Positions 42,910 through 54,444 of a DNA stretch of 64,000 nt are shown piece after piece. The notes beneath the pieces were generated by a model that searched no databases, was not told the origin of the DNA, and was given only the letters and a program-made list of their open reading frames with translations. The DNA is from Takakia lepidozioides (lineage: Eukaryota > Streptophyta > Takakiopsida > Takakiales > Takakiaceae). Each line of letters opens with the position of its first letter. Within the stretch, counting starts at the first letter, position 1. A program made the translations under genes and the position numbers. The stretch lies in assembly GCA_030704615.1 (NCBI GenBank), contig CM060734.1:4464001-4528000 (forward strand), read 5' to 3'.

Positions 42910-42913
<4 letters not shown>

Positions 42914-42966
<53 letters not shown>
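42914..42966. repeat. T homopolymer of about 53 bases
   Basis: The family A sense strand reads AGAAAAGAGAAAC at the homologous place in the other copy (about 18087-18099), so this is an expansion of a four-A run to over fifty. It creates a polylysine run in the minus-strand ORF. It may be real or a sequencing or assembly artefact. Confidence 0.7.
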
Positions 42967-43289
42967 CTGTACTCTGAAAGGGTTCCGTTACCCTTACTCT
43001 GAATGCATTAATGGGCCCACAAATAGTCTTAGCGGCTGTACCGGGTAGATACTTTGATGGCCCAATTTGTCTTCTTGCATGATGAGATCCACTCTTGCAA
43101 TCGATGCAGTGCGGTGTGCTTCGCCTTAGTGGCCACGTGTCCGTTTCTAGACATGCCCCCGACTTCCCCTCTCCGCGTGACATATTCTCCAAGTTTGACT
43201 TCCAAACTTCTTCTTCTCTCTTCTTCACTTGATGACCACTTTTCCTGACGTTAATTTGCTTCCACACCTGTCACTGACCCTATGGACTG

Positions 43290-43410
43290 TGTAACCTGCA
43301 TGGGTTGTGTTGCTGTGACAGGTTGTGTGTGCACTGTGATGGGTTGTGATAGGCTGTGTTACACTGTGATGGGTTGTGATAGGCTGTGTCACGCTGTGAT
43401 GTGCTGTGAT
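43290..43410 (-). repeat. Pol-tail minisatellite of element A'
   Basis: A minus-strand counterpart of 17581-17770 with fewer units (YHNPSQ-type ten-residue repeats). Confidence 0.75.
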
Positions 43411-43559
43411 AGCAATGCAAACACCTGTACTTCCCGCCCTGGTCATACACGCTCGGCTTAGCGACAAGTGCTCCATACTCCGTTGGTATCACTGGCGCAG
43501 CCCGTGACTGTTTTTGCGTTTCAACATGCAAATCATGCTGCATCAATGGTTTGTCATGG

Positions 43560-44543
43560 ATACCACTATACCCCTTCAACTTATTGGCATTGACTCTTCC
43601 CACAGCATTTCTTTGTTACTGGTTTGTAGCATGGCGGTGTTATTATCATACATCTTTTGTATGACATAAGGTCCTTTCCATGGTGATTTAAGCTTAGAAG
43701 CTTAATCTTCCCCTTCTTTTCAACCACAGTAACCAATCTCCCCATCTTAAAAGTCTTTAATTTACCTCCATCAAACTGATCCTTCCTCTTCATCTGAATT
43801 CTGGTCATGTTATCAGCTGCATCAGCACGTACTTCTTCCACATGGTATAATTCATGTTTCCTGACCTTAATTGAATCTTCCAATTCCATTCTCCTTCCCC
43901 CCATTCAATTCTATGTAGGTAACAAGAATTCCACTGGAAGTAAAAGCTTCCATACGATAAACTAATTGGAATGGTGTACTTAGTGGTGATTTTATATGAA
44001 GTCCTGTATGACCACAAAGCTGTCAGCACTTGTATCCCAATCTGTTCTATTTGCATTGACCATCTTAGCCAAGATAGTACATAGTATTTTGTTGAGCCTC
44101 TGCTTGCCCATTACCCTGTGGGTAATATGTTGTACTCTTCATATGCACAATCATGAACTCTTTAGTCAATAGTTCAATGGTCTCATTAATGAAGTGACTT
44201 CCCTGGTCACTGATAAATTCCAGGGACAACCAAATCGTGTAAGTATGTTCTCATACATGAACCTTGCTGTGGACTTTTCGCTGTGTTGTCCCTCAGAGCT
44301 TTGTAGCTTCCACCCACTTCGTAGTATAATCAGTGGCTGTAATTATGTACTTGTTCTGTGTATTCTTGGCTGGTGGGTTAATGGTCCAACAAAGTCTAGT
44401 CCCCATTTCTGAATGGTTCAGTAGGCATCGTAGGATGCAAGCCATCTTCCCAGATCTCTGCAAAGGCCTAGCCTCTGACACTCATCACAACTCTGATAAT
44501 ACTTGTGTACATCTTTGAACAAAGTAGGCCACCAGTAACCTCG
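43560..44543 (-). pseudogene. Element A' integrase remnant
   Basis: The minus-strand reading matches the integrase and C-terminal barrel of element A: INPPAKNTQNKYIITATDYT, a frameshifted DDE core, KTFKMGRLVT, GRVNANKLKGYSGIHDKPL. Frames 44293-44481, 43805-44056, 43581-43904 and 43280-43603 are separate because of indels. Similarity begins inside the HHCC finger region (YWWPT) at about 44543, where the element is truncated against unrelated DNA; RT and RNase H are missing. Confidence 0.8.
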
Positions 44544-44721
44544 CAAGGGGGGCTGCTATTTCATGAGCGGCATGAGCATGAGCGGAAAAAAAAAAAACAT
44601 GAGCAGACCATTGTGAGTCCACGGAAATAGGGTTATGTGAAGTTGAATGTGGCACCAGTGGGACTGAAATGCAACACCTTTATTGCAAATTTTGTGCAAG
44701 CCACGTCTATACAAGTGTGTT

Positions 44722-46490
44722 CTAACTGTCATAGCCGGAATGGGCAACTACTCTCCTACACCCTCCGAGGCACTTGCCCCACCTTCCTTCCTCATCCCCC
44801 TCATCCCCCTCATCCTCCGAGCTCTGTGATGCATCAGTTCCACTATGCCTCTCAAAAATCCCGTCCTCTCCTTGGGGGACTGTCCACCTCACCTCCTGGG
44901 AACTTCTCTGCATCTTCTCCCCCACTTTCCTCAGCAGAATCCAAACAATCTACGAGCCCGACGGGCTCTAATAGCTGCTGCCGCTCCTCCTCCCTCATCT
45001 TCATTTTCTTGAGGCTTGCCTCGTCTAAAATCTGCTGTACACGACTAGGTTCGGAACACCTCCTAATGGACACCGAAGCAAGCCGGGCAGCATAAGTAGG
45101 AAGGATGTACTCCCTTTTCTGGACTAGGCATGAAATCCCCCCTGGCAAAAACAGGCACGTTCCTCCTGCTGCCCATGAACTCCGGTTTAGACGTCCCTTC
45201 GGCAGTACTTGACATCCACAGTAAGAACAAATCCACTTCAAGATGTCAATACCAGCACACAACCAGAAAGGGTTTTCAATGAAATAGAGAGCGGAGGGAG
45301 GTGCCTCACGAAAATCTGGAGGCAACTTACAATGCCAACCACTCCTCGTAAACCGGGGCTCCTCGTCCAGTCGATCCCAACTTCCTAACGTCCTTAACTT
45401 CCTCCCCCTGCTTCCTCTCGGATTTTTCCTCATCTCCTCCGAGGATGCCTCTTCCTCTTTCGGCAGACGTTCAAGCCGCTGCAAGTTCCGAGTTGTGGAG
45501 GGCAGTATCTGGCTCGAAGGCGAACACATGCCCTGTCGGACAACTTCCCTGCCTACATTGAAGCACCTGAGGAACAAAGCGGGCGGGTTTATAGCTTGCG
45601 GCATGCAATTGCAATCGGGCCAGGGGACAAACTGAGCACGTGAAGGCTTACCCGTGCCGCATGTGAGGTCCAGAATCCGCCCTTGGACATCCGAGCACGT
45701 CTCCATGAGGTTTGGATGAAAGCAGGGCTCCGGGCCGGCTGTACCCCGCCACGGTTTGCCTGTCTTTGTGTCCTTCGGGCATACTGGAGTGGGGCACATT
45801 GTTGTGAGGAACATCGTAGGTTACAGGGTCCACAGCGGCATCAACAAGACGACCGTCGTTGCGGAATTTGAACGTAGACCCTCTCTTCACAAAGCAATAT
45901 GCCTCAAACACCAATGTCCTGCACATCCACAAAGAAGGATCAACTCCAAGGTCTACTTAACATACACCACAATATGAAGTGAATGCAATAGATTGATAAC
46001 TTACACTTTGGCCCTCTGTTCGCAACCCCTGTGTACTAATGTAGACCATATTCTGAGGAGGACCGGGGTGACACTTTTTGGTGTCCACCTTGCCACCCGC
46101 ATTCTCTGTGGTCTTCCCTCTCGTGGCAAGGACAACCACCACATCCACCGTCATCCAGAAGCATCCCCGCCAGCCCAAACCCGACTTTCCAGTAGTCCTC
46201 AGTAAACCTGTTCTAGGTGGGCACACCATCCAGGCCCCTCCAGCAGCTCCCAATCTGAATGTCGAGAGAATCATGTCGTAAGCTCTCTCCACCTCAACCC
46301 AACCCCCCCCCCTGAGTGCTCTTGCAATTCATGCTCACAGTCGTGAAGAATTCCCATCATGGCTTCAAACCAGGGGTGTCTTTTAGGCTCCTGTTACCGC
46401 CAGCCCTCTTCTTGGCTTTCCCCTTCTGCTCCGCCAGAGACTTGTTTTGTGCCACCTTCTCGCCCTTGCGCGAGAAGCGTCAAGGACGCT
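44722..46490 (-). CDS. 3' exons of the ParB-like gene, with amino-methyltransferase-like motifs
   Basis: Minus-strand pieces. About 46010-46280 reads AYDMILSTFRLGAAGGAWMV and VDVVVVLATRGKT. About 45600-45930 reads RTLVFEAYCFVKRGSTF, then KTGKPWRG, HPNLMETCSDVQGR and ILDLTCGTG, a good SAM-binding motif I for DNA amino-methyltransferases. About 55 codons later another frame reads GRHVF-like sequence (TGHVFAFEPDTALHNSEL), resembling the acidic motif II. 44852-45600 is charged (KEEEASSEEMRKN) with a CSYCGCQV Cys cluster. The C-terminus is acidic (SEDEGDEGDEEGR). Frameshifts or unrecognised introns separate the pieces. The methyltransferase reading is tentative; no DPPY-type motif was found. Confidence 0.4.
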
Positions 46491-46499
46491 CTCATTGAC

Positions 46500-47210
46500 G
46501 CCATGATGAGTGGTTGGAGGTTCTAGCTTTGGCCTGTGCGTAAACGTTCACCGCGCCGAATACCGCCTTGTAGGTTCCGCCCTCAAATGCCAACTTCTTG
46601 CCAGCAGCCCCCACTCCGAACTGACTTGGGAACCCGGACGACCGGTGACTGGGTAGGAGCAACAGCAGTCGCAGGACTTGAACAAAGTCGTCGTCCGAGT
46701 CACTCTCTTGGGTCCCCTCCTGCCCTCCTCCGATGCCCCGATGGTTTTCTTCTTTTTGGGTGTACTGCACTCACCTGTTTCCTTGTCCTTTTCCTTTGGC
46801 CTTACTCTTCTCATGCAATTTCCTCCTGAATTCCTGCGGAGCAAGCTCTACTACCGCTTTCCTGGAGTTCGCAAGCACTTTGCCTCTTTTGCACCCCAAC
46901 GGAGGCAGCAGAGCCCGGTTTCGTCGGAATTCAGCATCCAGCTTCAATTGAAACTCGGATGGGTCGAGCGAGCCGGGCGGAAGGTCCACATACCAAGGGC
47001 AATCACGCAAATGTTCCAGATGCCACTCCTTCACAATATCGTCAGTGTACATGGAGTCAGCCCCAGGGTTCCTCCATGCCAGGAAGAATGGTGGCTCGAA
47101 AGACAGATGACCTTTCTCCAAAAGGGAGAACTTGCAGTACCTGCATTCATGAAAAACACAATGAGGTCCCTGAAATGCATATTCGGTCACCATTTTTCCC
47201 AGGTTGGGGC
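46500..47210 (-). CDS. Middle exons of the ParB-like gene
   Basis: Minus-strand 46771-47271 is open. Its 5' part is intron-repeat sequence, and coding probably begins after a TTTCAG or GCAG acceptor at about 47150-47185, reading FHECRYCKFSLLEKGHLSFE, WRNPGADSMYTDDIVKEW and DPSEFQLKLDAEFRRN. 46492-46770 reads SDSDDDFVQV, FGAVNVYAQAKARTSNHS. No known domain. The CRYC pair may bind metal. These exons lie between the ParB-like exons (right) and the methyltransferase-like part (left). Confidence 0.4.
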
Positions 47211-47215
47211 GGATG

Positions 47216-47985
47216 TGAGTGGGCCTAGAAATGGAAAATGGCGCCGAATTTCGGTTTTCGGTGACTGCCACCCTAGGGACTTAGCCATCTTGGGAGCCCT
47301 GAACTGGAAATTCGGTGCCATTTTTCCCGGTTTGGCCCGAATTTCCAGTTCGGGGCCAGCCACCCTAGGGACTTAGCCCGAAAATGGCCAAGTCCCTGAA
47401 CGGCAATAGGGCCTAGAACTGGAAAATGGCGCCGAATTTCCAGTTCGGGGCCAGCCACCCTAGGGACTTAGCCCGAAAATGGCCAAGTCCCTGAACGGCA
47501 ATAGGGCCTAGAACTGGAAAATGGCGCCGAATTTCCAGTTCGGGGCCAGCCACCCTAGGGACTTAGCCCGAAAATGGCCAAGTCCCTGAACGGCAATAGG
47601 GCCTAGAACTGGAAAATGGCGCCGAATTTCCACTTCGGGGCCAGCCACCCTAGGGACTTAGCCCGAAAATGGCCAAGTCCCTGAACGGCAATAGGGCCTA
47701 GAACTGGAAAATGGCGCCGAATTTCCAGTTCGGGGCCAGCCACCCTAGGGACTTAGCCCGAAAATGGCCAAGTCCCTGAACGGCAATAGGGCCTGGAACT
47801 GGAAAATGCGCCGAATTTCCAGTTCCGGGCCAGCCAGTCTAGGGACTTAGCCCGAAAATGGCCAAGTCCCTGAACGGCAATAGGGCCTAGAACTGGAAAA
47901 TGGCGCCGAATTTCCAGTCAGGGCCAGCTAGTCTAGGGACTTAGCCATTTTCGGAGCCCTGACTGGAAATTCGGCGCCATTTTCC
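47216..47985. repeat. 95-bp tandem array with embedded palindrome
   Basis: The unit begins GAACTGGAAAATGGCGCCGA. Copies start at 47416, 47511, 47606, 47701, 47796 and 47890 (spacing 95, last 94), with partial units on both sides. Each unit contains the palindromic word GGAAAATGGCGCCGAATTTCC and an inverted pair CCCTAGGGACTTAG / CAAGTCCCTGAA. Copies are nearly identical. The array occupies an intron of the ParB-like gene. ORFs across it are not genes. Confidence 0.93.
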
Positions 47986-48053
47986 CTAACACCACATGAG
48001 GCCTCTAACATCCTGAAATGCAAGGACTTGAAAGAAAGGCAGCGCGTATGTAC

Positions 48054-48297
48054 CTGTACAGAAGGCGCATTGCTGCTTTGTCCGCGTTTGGCTGGTCGGT
48101 GAACTCGTGGCTCCGGCGAGCATCTGCTATCTCCCGAAAGAATAGGTTGGTTTTGTAGAGCAGAAAGTACCTCGTCACATAATCACGTAGGCTCTCTGCT
48201 GCAGGAGATATCTCCATCTTGAACTGATGTGCTTGTGTGTCCAGCTGCTCTTGCGCATTCGTCGTCACCTGTGGAGATTCTCCATCATATCGCTTTC
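48054..48297 (-). CDS. ParB-like gene exon downstream of the chromovirus insertion
   Basis: On the minus strand the acceptor TATTTTTTCAG ends at 48298. The exon then reads GKRYDGESPQVTTNAQEQ, MEISPAAESLRDYVTRYFLL and SHEFTDQPNADKAAMRLLYR, up to a TACAG/GTACAT donor at 48053. It is alpha-helical in composition and has no motif I know. The intron preceding it holds the chromovirus; splice signals on both sides of that insertion are preserved. Confidence 0.55.
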
Positions 48298-48346
48298 CTG
48301 AAAAAATACAATGAATCCACCCCCTACTAGAGTAGAAGCCCCAAAC

Positions 48347-49072
48347 TGTCGCGCACCTCACTTCGGTAAGCTCCCCCTCAAGTCATAGTTACTCGCTTTG
48401 ATGCGCGCGCCTGACTCCCAACCTGGCCGCCGGGCCAACTTGGAGCTTCGGCTGCTCACCGGGGCATAACGGTCCCCCTTTGTTCTCCCAAAGAACCCTC
48501 CACCAATTTGGAACCAGCGGGAATTCCCTTTGGTAGTGGCAGTCCGGAACAGCTCCCCACTCTTTGGTCGCTTTCCGGCTCGCTCGCTTACTCACTAGTT
48601 TTTGGTCACCAACGGGCTTGCACCGTTCTCGGGGTTACTACTCCCTATATATACTTCTGTAGCTGTCCGCGGGGGTTTCACAACCAGCCATGCCATTTTA
48701 TGGCGAACCACCACGAAAACCCTCGACTCCCGGTGATGAGTCGCGGTGAGTCTTGGCCCACTCACCACGGCCCCTATGGACCGTGATGAGTCCCAAGACT
48801 CCCCACGACTCCCACCACGAGGTCTCCGCCCCCATGGTGAGTCCTATGCCACCCCCACTAAGTCCCGCTAAGCTACCACCACCCCTTGTGGAGCCACCCC
48901 CACCGCAACCCGGTGTGCGGGGCTCCACCTAGTGAGCGCCTCCGCCTCCTTGAGTGCCTTGGGCACTCAAGGGTGCTTCAGCCCCCCATACCTATCGCTG
49001 CCGCTGCCCCCACCACAGGGGCAACCCCTCATGTGTCCCGACCCCCTGCCCTCAAGGCAAAGGGCCGCGACA
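48347..49072 (-). repeat. 3' LTR of the full chromovirus
   Basis: 726 bp, TG...CA in element sense, flanked at 48342-48346 by target duplication CAAAC. It contains the TATATATA-type promoter word (about 48647-48657) seen in all LTRs of the family. Confidence 0.93.
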
Positions 49073-49977
49073 CACACCCCTACCAACAGGGAGTCGATGT
49101 CCTCATCGACTTGTCATTTTGTAGAAACGAACATCCAAGTTGTGGCGTCCCACATCAAGGAGTTTGTTTCCGTACCATGGCGTCCCATGGCAAAGAACCA
49201 AACCCCACACTTGACTCTACTCTCCACTAGCTAGTTCGGCCGACTTCCTCCAAGTCCCGGCCAAGGGTGGAGCCTCTCCAGCTCCTCCCAGTGCACTCTT
49301 CTTGGCCTACTTCAAGGCCAAGGAACGATCCTCCCCGAGGATCGAATCGCCTTACTGCAACAACATTGCTTGCGATCGCTCATGATGCCGCTTTTGGCAT
49401 CACCTTGAGCAAGGGTTCACCTGGAACCCTCTTTGACTAGGAAGATAACCTTGAACCAACCGTGCGCCCCAATCACTACAATTGGGTCCGCCTTGGAATG
49501 CTGGCCTGAGGTACGGGAACACGCCGAAGCCGCACTACGACTTCGTCCCGAGGCTACACGATTATAGTACGTGAACGGAAGCACGTAGCTTCCGCGTTAG
49601 CCCGCACTACAAGGCAACCCCCTCGGTAGCGCAGTTATAGTACGCGCACGCGCCAGGTGCGCACTAGCACGTGAACTCCCAAAGAAGGCGCAAGTTTCCT
49701 TGCCCCTTGGATGGGGGTCACCCGATTTCGGCACTACGCAAACACACGATTAACCCAATTTACCTCTCCCACTTTTATAAGCTAGCATGCATTCTACACA
49801 CTAGCCAACCATACCATGCATCACCATTCCAAACAAAATAGGACGCACAACATTTGGAAGCCATTTCATTTATAGCACGTTTTGTACAATACAAGTTTTT
49901 GCAATCGGATTCCTAAGCTAGCTAAGCCGGGCTAAGCATGCATTTCCGTCCCCCACGCTCCAAGGTTGATGTCCCCA
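49073..49977 (-). other. 3' untranslated region of the full chromovirus
   Basis: Between the chromodomain stop and the 3' LTR. Non-coding, about 0.9 kb, containing GC-rich inverted words (GTACGTGAACGGAAGCACGT-like). It ends in a weak purine tract, GGTAGGGGTG on minus, next to the LTR. It is shared with 38989-39794. Confidence 0.7.
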
Positions 49978-50301
49978 TCAACGCTTCTTCCGCTTTTGAG
50001 GTCGCCCTTCGAAAGCTGCAACCGCCTCGGATGCGTTTCCCATTTCTGAGGCACGCACCCAAGATGCCTCCACATGATGATAGCCCTTCCATTTGACGAG
50101 ATACTCCGTTTCTCGGTTCCTGAACCTCCTCGACTTAAGTATTGCCTCCACCTCGTACTCAGGTTCATTTTCATGATCCAACAGCATAGGTGGCGGACGC
50201 AACACTTGATGCCGATTCGGACGCGCTTCATCTTTGAAGTAAGGCTTCAAAAGGGAGACATGGAATACTGGGTGCACCTTGCTGTTTGCCGGCAGCTCCA
50301 A
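49978..50301 (-). CDS. Integrase C-terminal chromodomain
   Basis: The frame reads VHPVFHVSLLKPYF, the usual end of a Gypsy integrase barrel, then the chromodomain EPEYEVEAILKSRRFRN, EYLVKWKGYHHVEASWV, and a basic end RPQKRKKR. The aromatic cage positions (Tyr/Trp/Trp-like in YEV, VKWKGY, ASWV) are kept. In this class the domain directs integration to methylated-histone chromatin. A frameshift near 50290 disconnects it from integrase. Confidence 0.9.
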   Translation of the reverse strand: MELPANSKVHPVFHVSLLKPYFKDEARPNRHQVLRPPPMLLDHENEPEYEVEAILKSRRFRNRETEYLVKWKGYHHVEASWVRASEMGNASEAVAAFEGRPQKRKKR

Positions 50302-51324
50302 TTCATAACATCCTCATTCATAACCTTCCGAATGCGAAAGGGTCCCGCATACGGAGGTACGAACTTCGGACTCACTTCCGGAGGTAGTCGGAAATTCTTG
50401 ATGTTCAACCAGACCTCTGTACCTGCCTCAAACTTCACTTCCCTCCGCTTCCGATTCGCCTGCCTTTCATACCGTTTCCTAGCTTTGGCAATGTTGTACT
50501 TTGCGAGCTTCAACAAACGCTCGCGTTCTTCCAGTACCGCCGCTACTGCCGGTTCCTCAACGTCCTGGGCGGCCCAACTTGTCGGCACCAGAGGTGCTTT
50601 TCCATAGACCAATACGAAAGGGGAAACTCCCGTTGCGGAGTGTTCTGTGTTATTATAACAGAACTCTGCCGCGTCTAAGTGTTCCACCCAGTCTGTTTGG
50701 TCTGCCGACACGTAATTCCGCAAGATCTGCTTCACTACGGAATTCACTCTTTCTGTTTGGCCGTCGGAAGGCGGTGCTCATCTTCAGCCTCGTCCCCATC
50801 TTCTTCCAAAGTGCCCTCCAAAATTTACTCGTAAACTTTGGATCGCGGTCCGAGACAATATCCTTCGGGACTCCATGATGCTTTAAGACGTGGGCGAAGT
50901 AAAGTCGCCCTGTCTCCTGCGCCGTTGCCGTCTCCTTGGTGGGGATGAAATGGCCCATTTTACTGAACCTATCCACCACCACCATGATTGCATCGAATCC
51001 TTTTGACAGCGGCATAACAGTCATGAAATCCATCGAGACGCTTTCCCAAGTCCCCTCTGGAATCGGCAAGGGTTGTAACAGCCCCGCTTGCTTTTTGTAC
51101 TCGCTCCGGTTTTGTTGGCATGTGGTGCATGTCTTGACATACTCCTCTGCCTCCTCTCTCAGTTTGGGCCAGAAATACTCTTTCTTCAAGAGTGCCGCAG
51201 TGCGCTTGGCTCCGCCGTGGCCTGCAAGCGGGCTATCATGGCATTCTCTCAAGAGGCTATCTCTGATCCCTCCCTTTGGCACGTAGAGACGTTTTTGCTT
51301 ATACCGGAGCAGTCCATTTTGCAA
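50302..51324 (-). pseudogene. Chromovirus integrase, disrupted in the catalytic core
   Basis: The finger is HDSPLAGHGGAKRTA ... CTTCQQ. The core is SMDFMTVMPLSKGFDAIMVV and VSDRDPKFTSKFW. Then STAF runs into a wrong frame (RRPNRKSE), because a small deletion near 50770 removes the HPQS codons before DGQTERVN. The correct frame resumes in 50247-50747 (NSVVKQILRNY; YNNTEHSATGVSPF; EAGTEVWLNIKNF). The third catalytic residue is therefore out of frame with the first two. Confidence 0.85.
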
Positions 51325-51330
51325 GTGGAA

Positions 51331-52883
51331 CTACGATTTAACCCCCATCCTCAAGTCCTGCATCACGGACTTCGCCAGCTCATCCTTCCGGCAAGCCTTC
51401 CGGATCTTCCTTTGGAGCGCCGTCTCGTCCCTGTACACAAACAAGAGCTGCTGCTTTCTACTTAAAGCATCGGCCACCACATTGTCCCGTCCCGGTTTGT
51501 ACTGGATATCCACGTCGAACACCGCCAAAGTATCTTGCCACCTAAGTTGTTTTGGGGACAACTTGGGCTGCGTGGCAAAATACTTCACTGTGACATTGTC
51601 CGTGAACACCTTCACTGGGTTGGAACCAACATAGTGGCGCCAAAGCTCGAGGCAATGCACCACCGCCTTCATCTCTTTTTCGTGCGTCGGCCACCGTCGC
51701 TCCACTTCATTCAGTTTCTTACTTTCGTAAGCCACTGGACGTCCATCTTGCATAAGTACACCCCCAATCGCGAAGTCCGATGCATCTGTATGAATCTCAA
51801 ACGGACGATCGAACTCGGGGATTTTCAAGACTGGAGCTTCCGCCATCCGCTGCTTCAATTCAGCAAAAGCTTGGCCACAAAAAGTGTTCCATGCCCAGAC
51901 TTTGGATTTACACAGAAGGTCGGACAGCGGCCCCGCGATCTTGGCGAAATTTCTCACATACTTCCGGTAATAGGAGGCGAGTCCTAGGAAGGATCGCACT
52001 CCCGGGACCGAAGTCGGAGGCTCCCAATCCAAGATCGCCCTCACCTTTCTGTCATCCATTTTGATCCCATCCTGTGTAATCACATGCCCCAAGAACTCCA
52101 CTTTCGTGACCCCGAATTCGCACTTTGAAGCTTTGGCGTACAGCTTCCCTTCCCGCAATTTTTGGAACACCCTTTTGAGGTGCTCCAGGTGCTCCTCCTT
52201 TGTTTTCGAGTACACCAAGATGTCGTCGATGTACACGATCACAAAGTCATCCAACCACTCCTGGAAAAGGCTGTTCATCAGCGTGCTAAATGTCGCTGGT
52301 GCATTGGTGAGCCCAAAAGGCATCACCAAGAACTCATATGAACCATACCTTGTCCTGCACGCGGTCTTCTCCTCATCTCCTTCCGCCACCCGAATTTGAT
52401 GATAGCCGGAGCGCAAGTCGATCCGGCTGAAATACTTCGCTCCTGCCAACCAATCGAAGAGGTCGCCGATCCTTGGCAAAGGGTACCGGTTTTTTATAGT
52501 CACCTTATTCAGAGCCCTGTAATCGACACACATCCGCAGCGTCCCATCCTTCTTGTCTGCGAATAGCACCGGGGCTCCGTAAGGTGACTTACTCGGCCGG
52601 ATGTACCCCTTTGACATTAGATCCTTGAGCTGAGTCTTCAGCTCGACCAACTCCTGTGGCTCAACCGGTAGGGTGCCTTGGCAGGTGGTTCCGTTCCCGG
52701 TATCACCTCAATCTTGTGGTCAACTCCTCTTCGCGGTGGCAAGCCGCTTGGTAAATCCTCCGGCATCACATCATGGTATTTCCCCAAAATCCCCTTGATC
52801 CAATCTGGGCTCGGCTCCCCATCGCCTTCTCCTTTCACTTCTCTAATGTAAAGCAAAAACTGGGGCTCGTGTGCCTCCTCCAC
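51331..52883 (-). pseudogene. pol: Chromovirus RT-RNase H
   Basis: 52638-52883 gives the pre-RT part. A one- to two-base deletion at about 52655 (the copy at 38.3 kb keeps the bases) shifts into 51331-52650. [50 protein letters not shown]. RNase [53 protein letters not shown]. All catalytic acidic residues are visible. The stop at 51331 precedes integrase by six bases. Confidence 0.88.
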
Positions 52884-52913
52884 GGCCCACTCCCTTGCTG
52901 ACAGAAGGTTTAT

Positions 52914-54389
52914 TCACCCTCCCACGGATTTGGGCGTTTCCGACATTCGTAAGACCTCGCTACCATTCCCACAAGGCAACGTGACTACTCTCTTGCGGCC
53001 ATCTATGACCGCTCCGGATTTGCTCAAAAAGGTCATCCCCAAAATGAGATCTACTCCATCGATCTCGCAGATGGTGAAGTTCTCACGTCCCTCCCAGGAG
53101 TGCGACGCTCCTGTGTCCACCAACAACGACACGTTAGTTCCGGATATTATCCCATCCACGAACAATAACTGACTCCCTTTACGCAGGGCGCCAGTTTCCT
53201 GATACAACTCACAAGAATAGTTGCCTACCTTGCAAGTCCTGGCGACCACCGCTTCCACCAAGCGACTGATGGTATCTTCCGACAGCTCCGTGGTTGCCCG
53301 AGTCATGTTCAATTGTCGAGGTTTCGTGCACTTCTTGGCCATGTGCCCGGGCTCCCCGCAATTGAAACACACTCCATCAAAGGTCGCCTTCTGTCCGCCA
53401 TAAGCCGCTCCACCCGCTTTTCCTTTCGAAGCACCGGGTGCCGCCTTGACGTGTGAAGGCCCTCCCTTCGATTTCCACGTGCCATTGTCGCCGCGTGGCC
53501 TATCCCACTTCTTTTCCGGTCGGAAAGAGTCACCTTCCCGCCGGGTCTTCTTGTGGTTCAGCTCCGTACGGCCTTGTCTCTCACCCCTAGGGACATCCAA
53601 GAAACATTCAGCCCTCTCAATTGCCTCGTTCAAAGTTTTGGGTGGCTTCTCCTCCAACTTCCGTCTGGCCCATGGGGCCAGTCCCGCCACAAAGTTGAAG
53701 ACCATTTCTGGTTCTGCCATGTCCGCGACTTCGAGCAACAGCACATTGAAAGCCTGGACATACCCCCGAATGTCATCTGTTTGCTTCAAATTCCTCATCT
53801 TGTCCCGGGCAAGCCAGGACGCGTTGAGGGGCACAAACTGTCTCTTCATCAATTCCTTGAACCCACTCCAGTTCAAGGTTTCCGGGCTTGGACCTCGGTC
53901 GTGAAGGCGTTTCTGCCACCATTGTTGAGCATAGCCCCTCAAATAGGTGGGAGCCACTTCCACCCGATCCTCGTCACTCAACTTGACCGCCCGGAAGTAC
54001 TGCTCTAGCTCCAGGAGCCAGGTGTTGAGTGCCTTCCGATTTCGGACGCCCTCGAAGGTGCCGGGTTCCTTAGGCTTCACCTTAAACTTTGCCTTAGTGG
54101 AAGTGGCATTAGCCGCCTTCAACACGTCTTTCAACGTCCCGCCAAACTGCGCCGACAACCCTTCCCAAAAGGCTGCCGGCATGGGAGGCATCTCTTGGTT
54201 TGTCGAAGCTCTCAAGGATTCCTTGGGCTCCGACTCCTCGGATTCCTCCCGCTCTTGAGCGGCCTCGTTTTCGGAAACATGCATCGCTTCCTCAAATGGC
54301 CGCCTCGGTGACACGTCGCCCCCATCGGGCTCACCAGGATCATCATCTTTTGGGCCGTTCCACTTTCGCTTTGGCTTGCCCGACCCCAT
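52914..54389 (-). pseudogene. gag-pro: Chromovirus gag-protease with protease deletion
   Basis: ATG at 54389 (MGSGKPKRKWNG) chosen because upstream in-frame codons overlap the primer site. Gag: acidic leader, capsid (NRKALNTWLLELEQYFRAVK; GYAQQWWQKRLHDR), Lys/Arg-rich linker, one zinc knuckle CFNCGEPGHMAKKC. Protease: LLVDTGASHSW is followed at once by EGRENFTICEIDGVDLILGM. The copy at 37.7-37.86 kb has about 130 bases between these points, so the flap region is deleted here. The frame remains open to 52914. Confidence 0.85.
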
Positions 54390-54430
54390 GATGAGGCCAA
54401 TCCCAAGGACGATCGCGTACTGAACTCTAT

Positions 54431-54442
54431 GCTCTGATACCA
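54431..54442 (-). other. Primer binding site of the full chromovirus
   Basis: Minus-strand TGGTATCAGAGC two bases after the 5' LTR end; initiator-Met tRNA type. Confidence 0.92.
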
Positions 54443-54444
54443 AG

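Noticed and set aside
47216-47985. CRISPR array
   Set aside because: Regular spacing but the whole 95-bp unit is repeated with no unique spacers; there are no cas genes and the genome is eukaryotic.
48508-49234. Pro-rich ORFs across 48.5-49.2 kb, and the same at 54.8-55.3 and 35.6-36.2 kb
   Set aside because: They lie in the chromovirus LTRs and appear in every copy; non-coding.
53446-54391. Plus-strand ORFs of 100-150 codons opposite gag
   Set aside because: Antisense shadows of the chromovirus gag frame; they also appear opposite the 36-37 kb copy.
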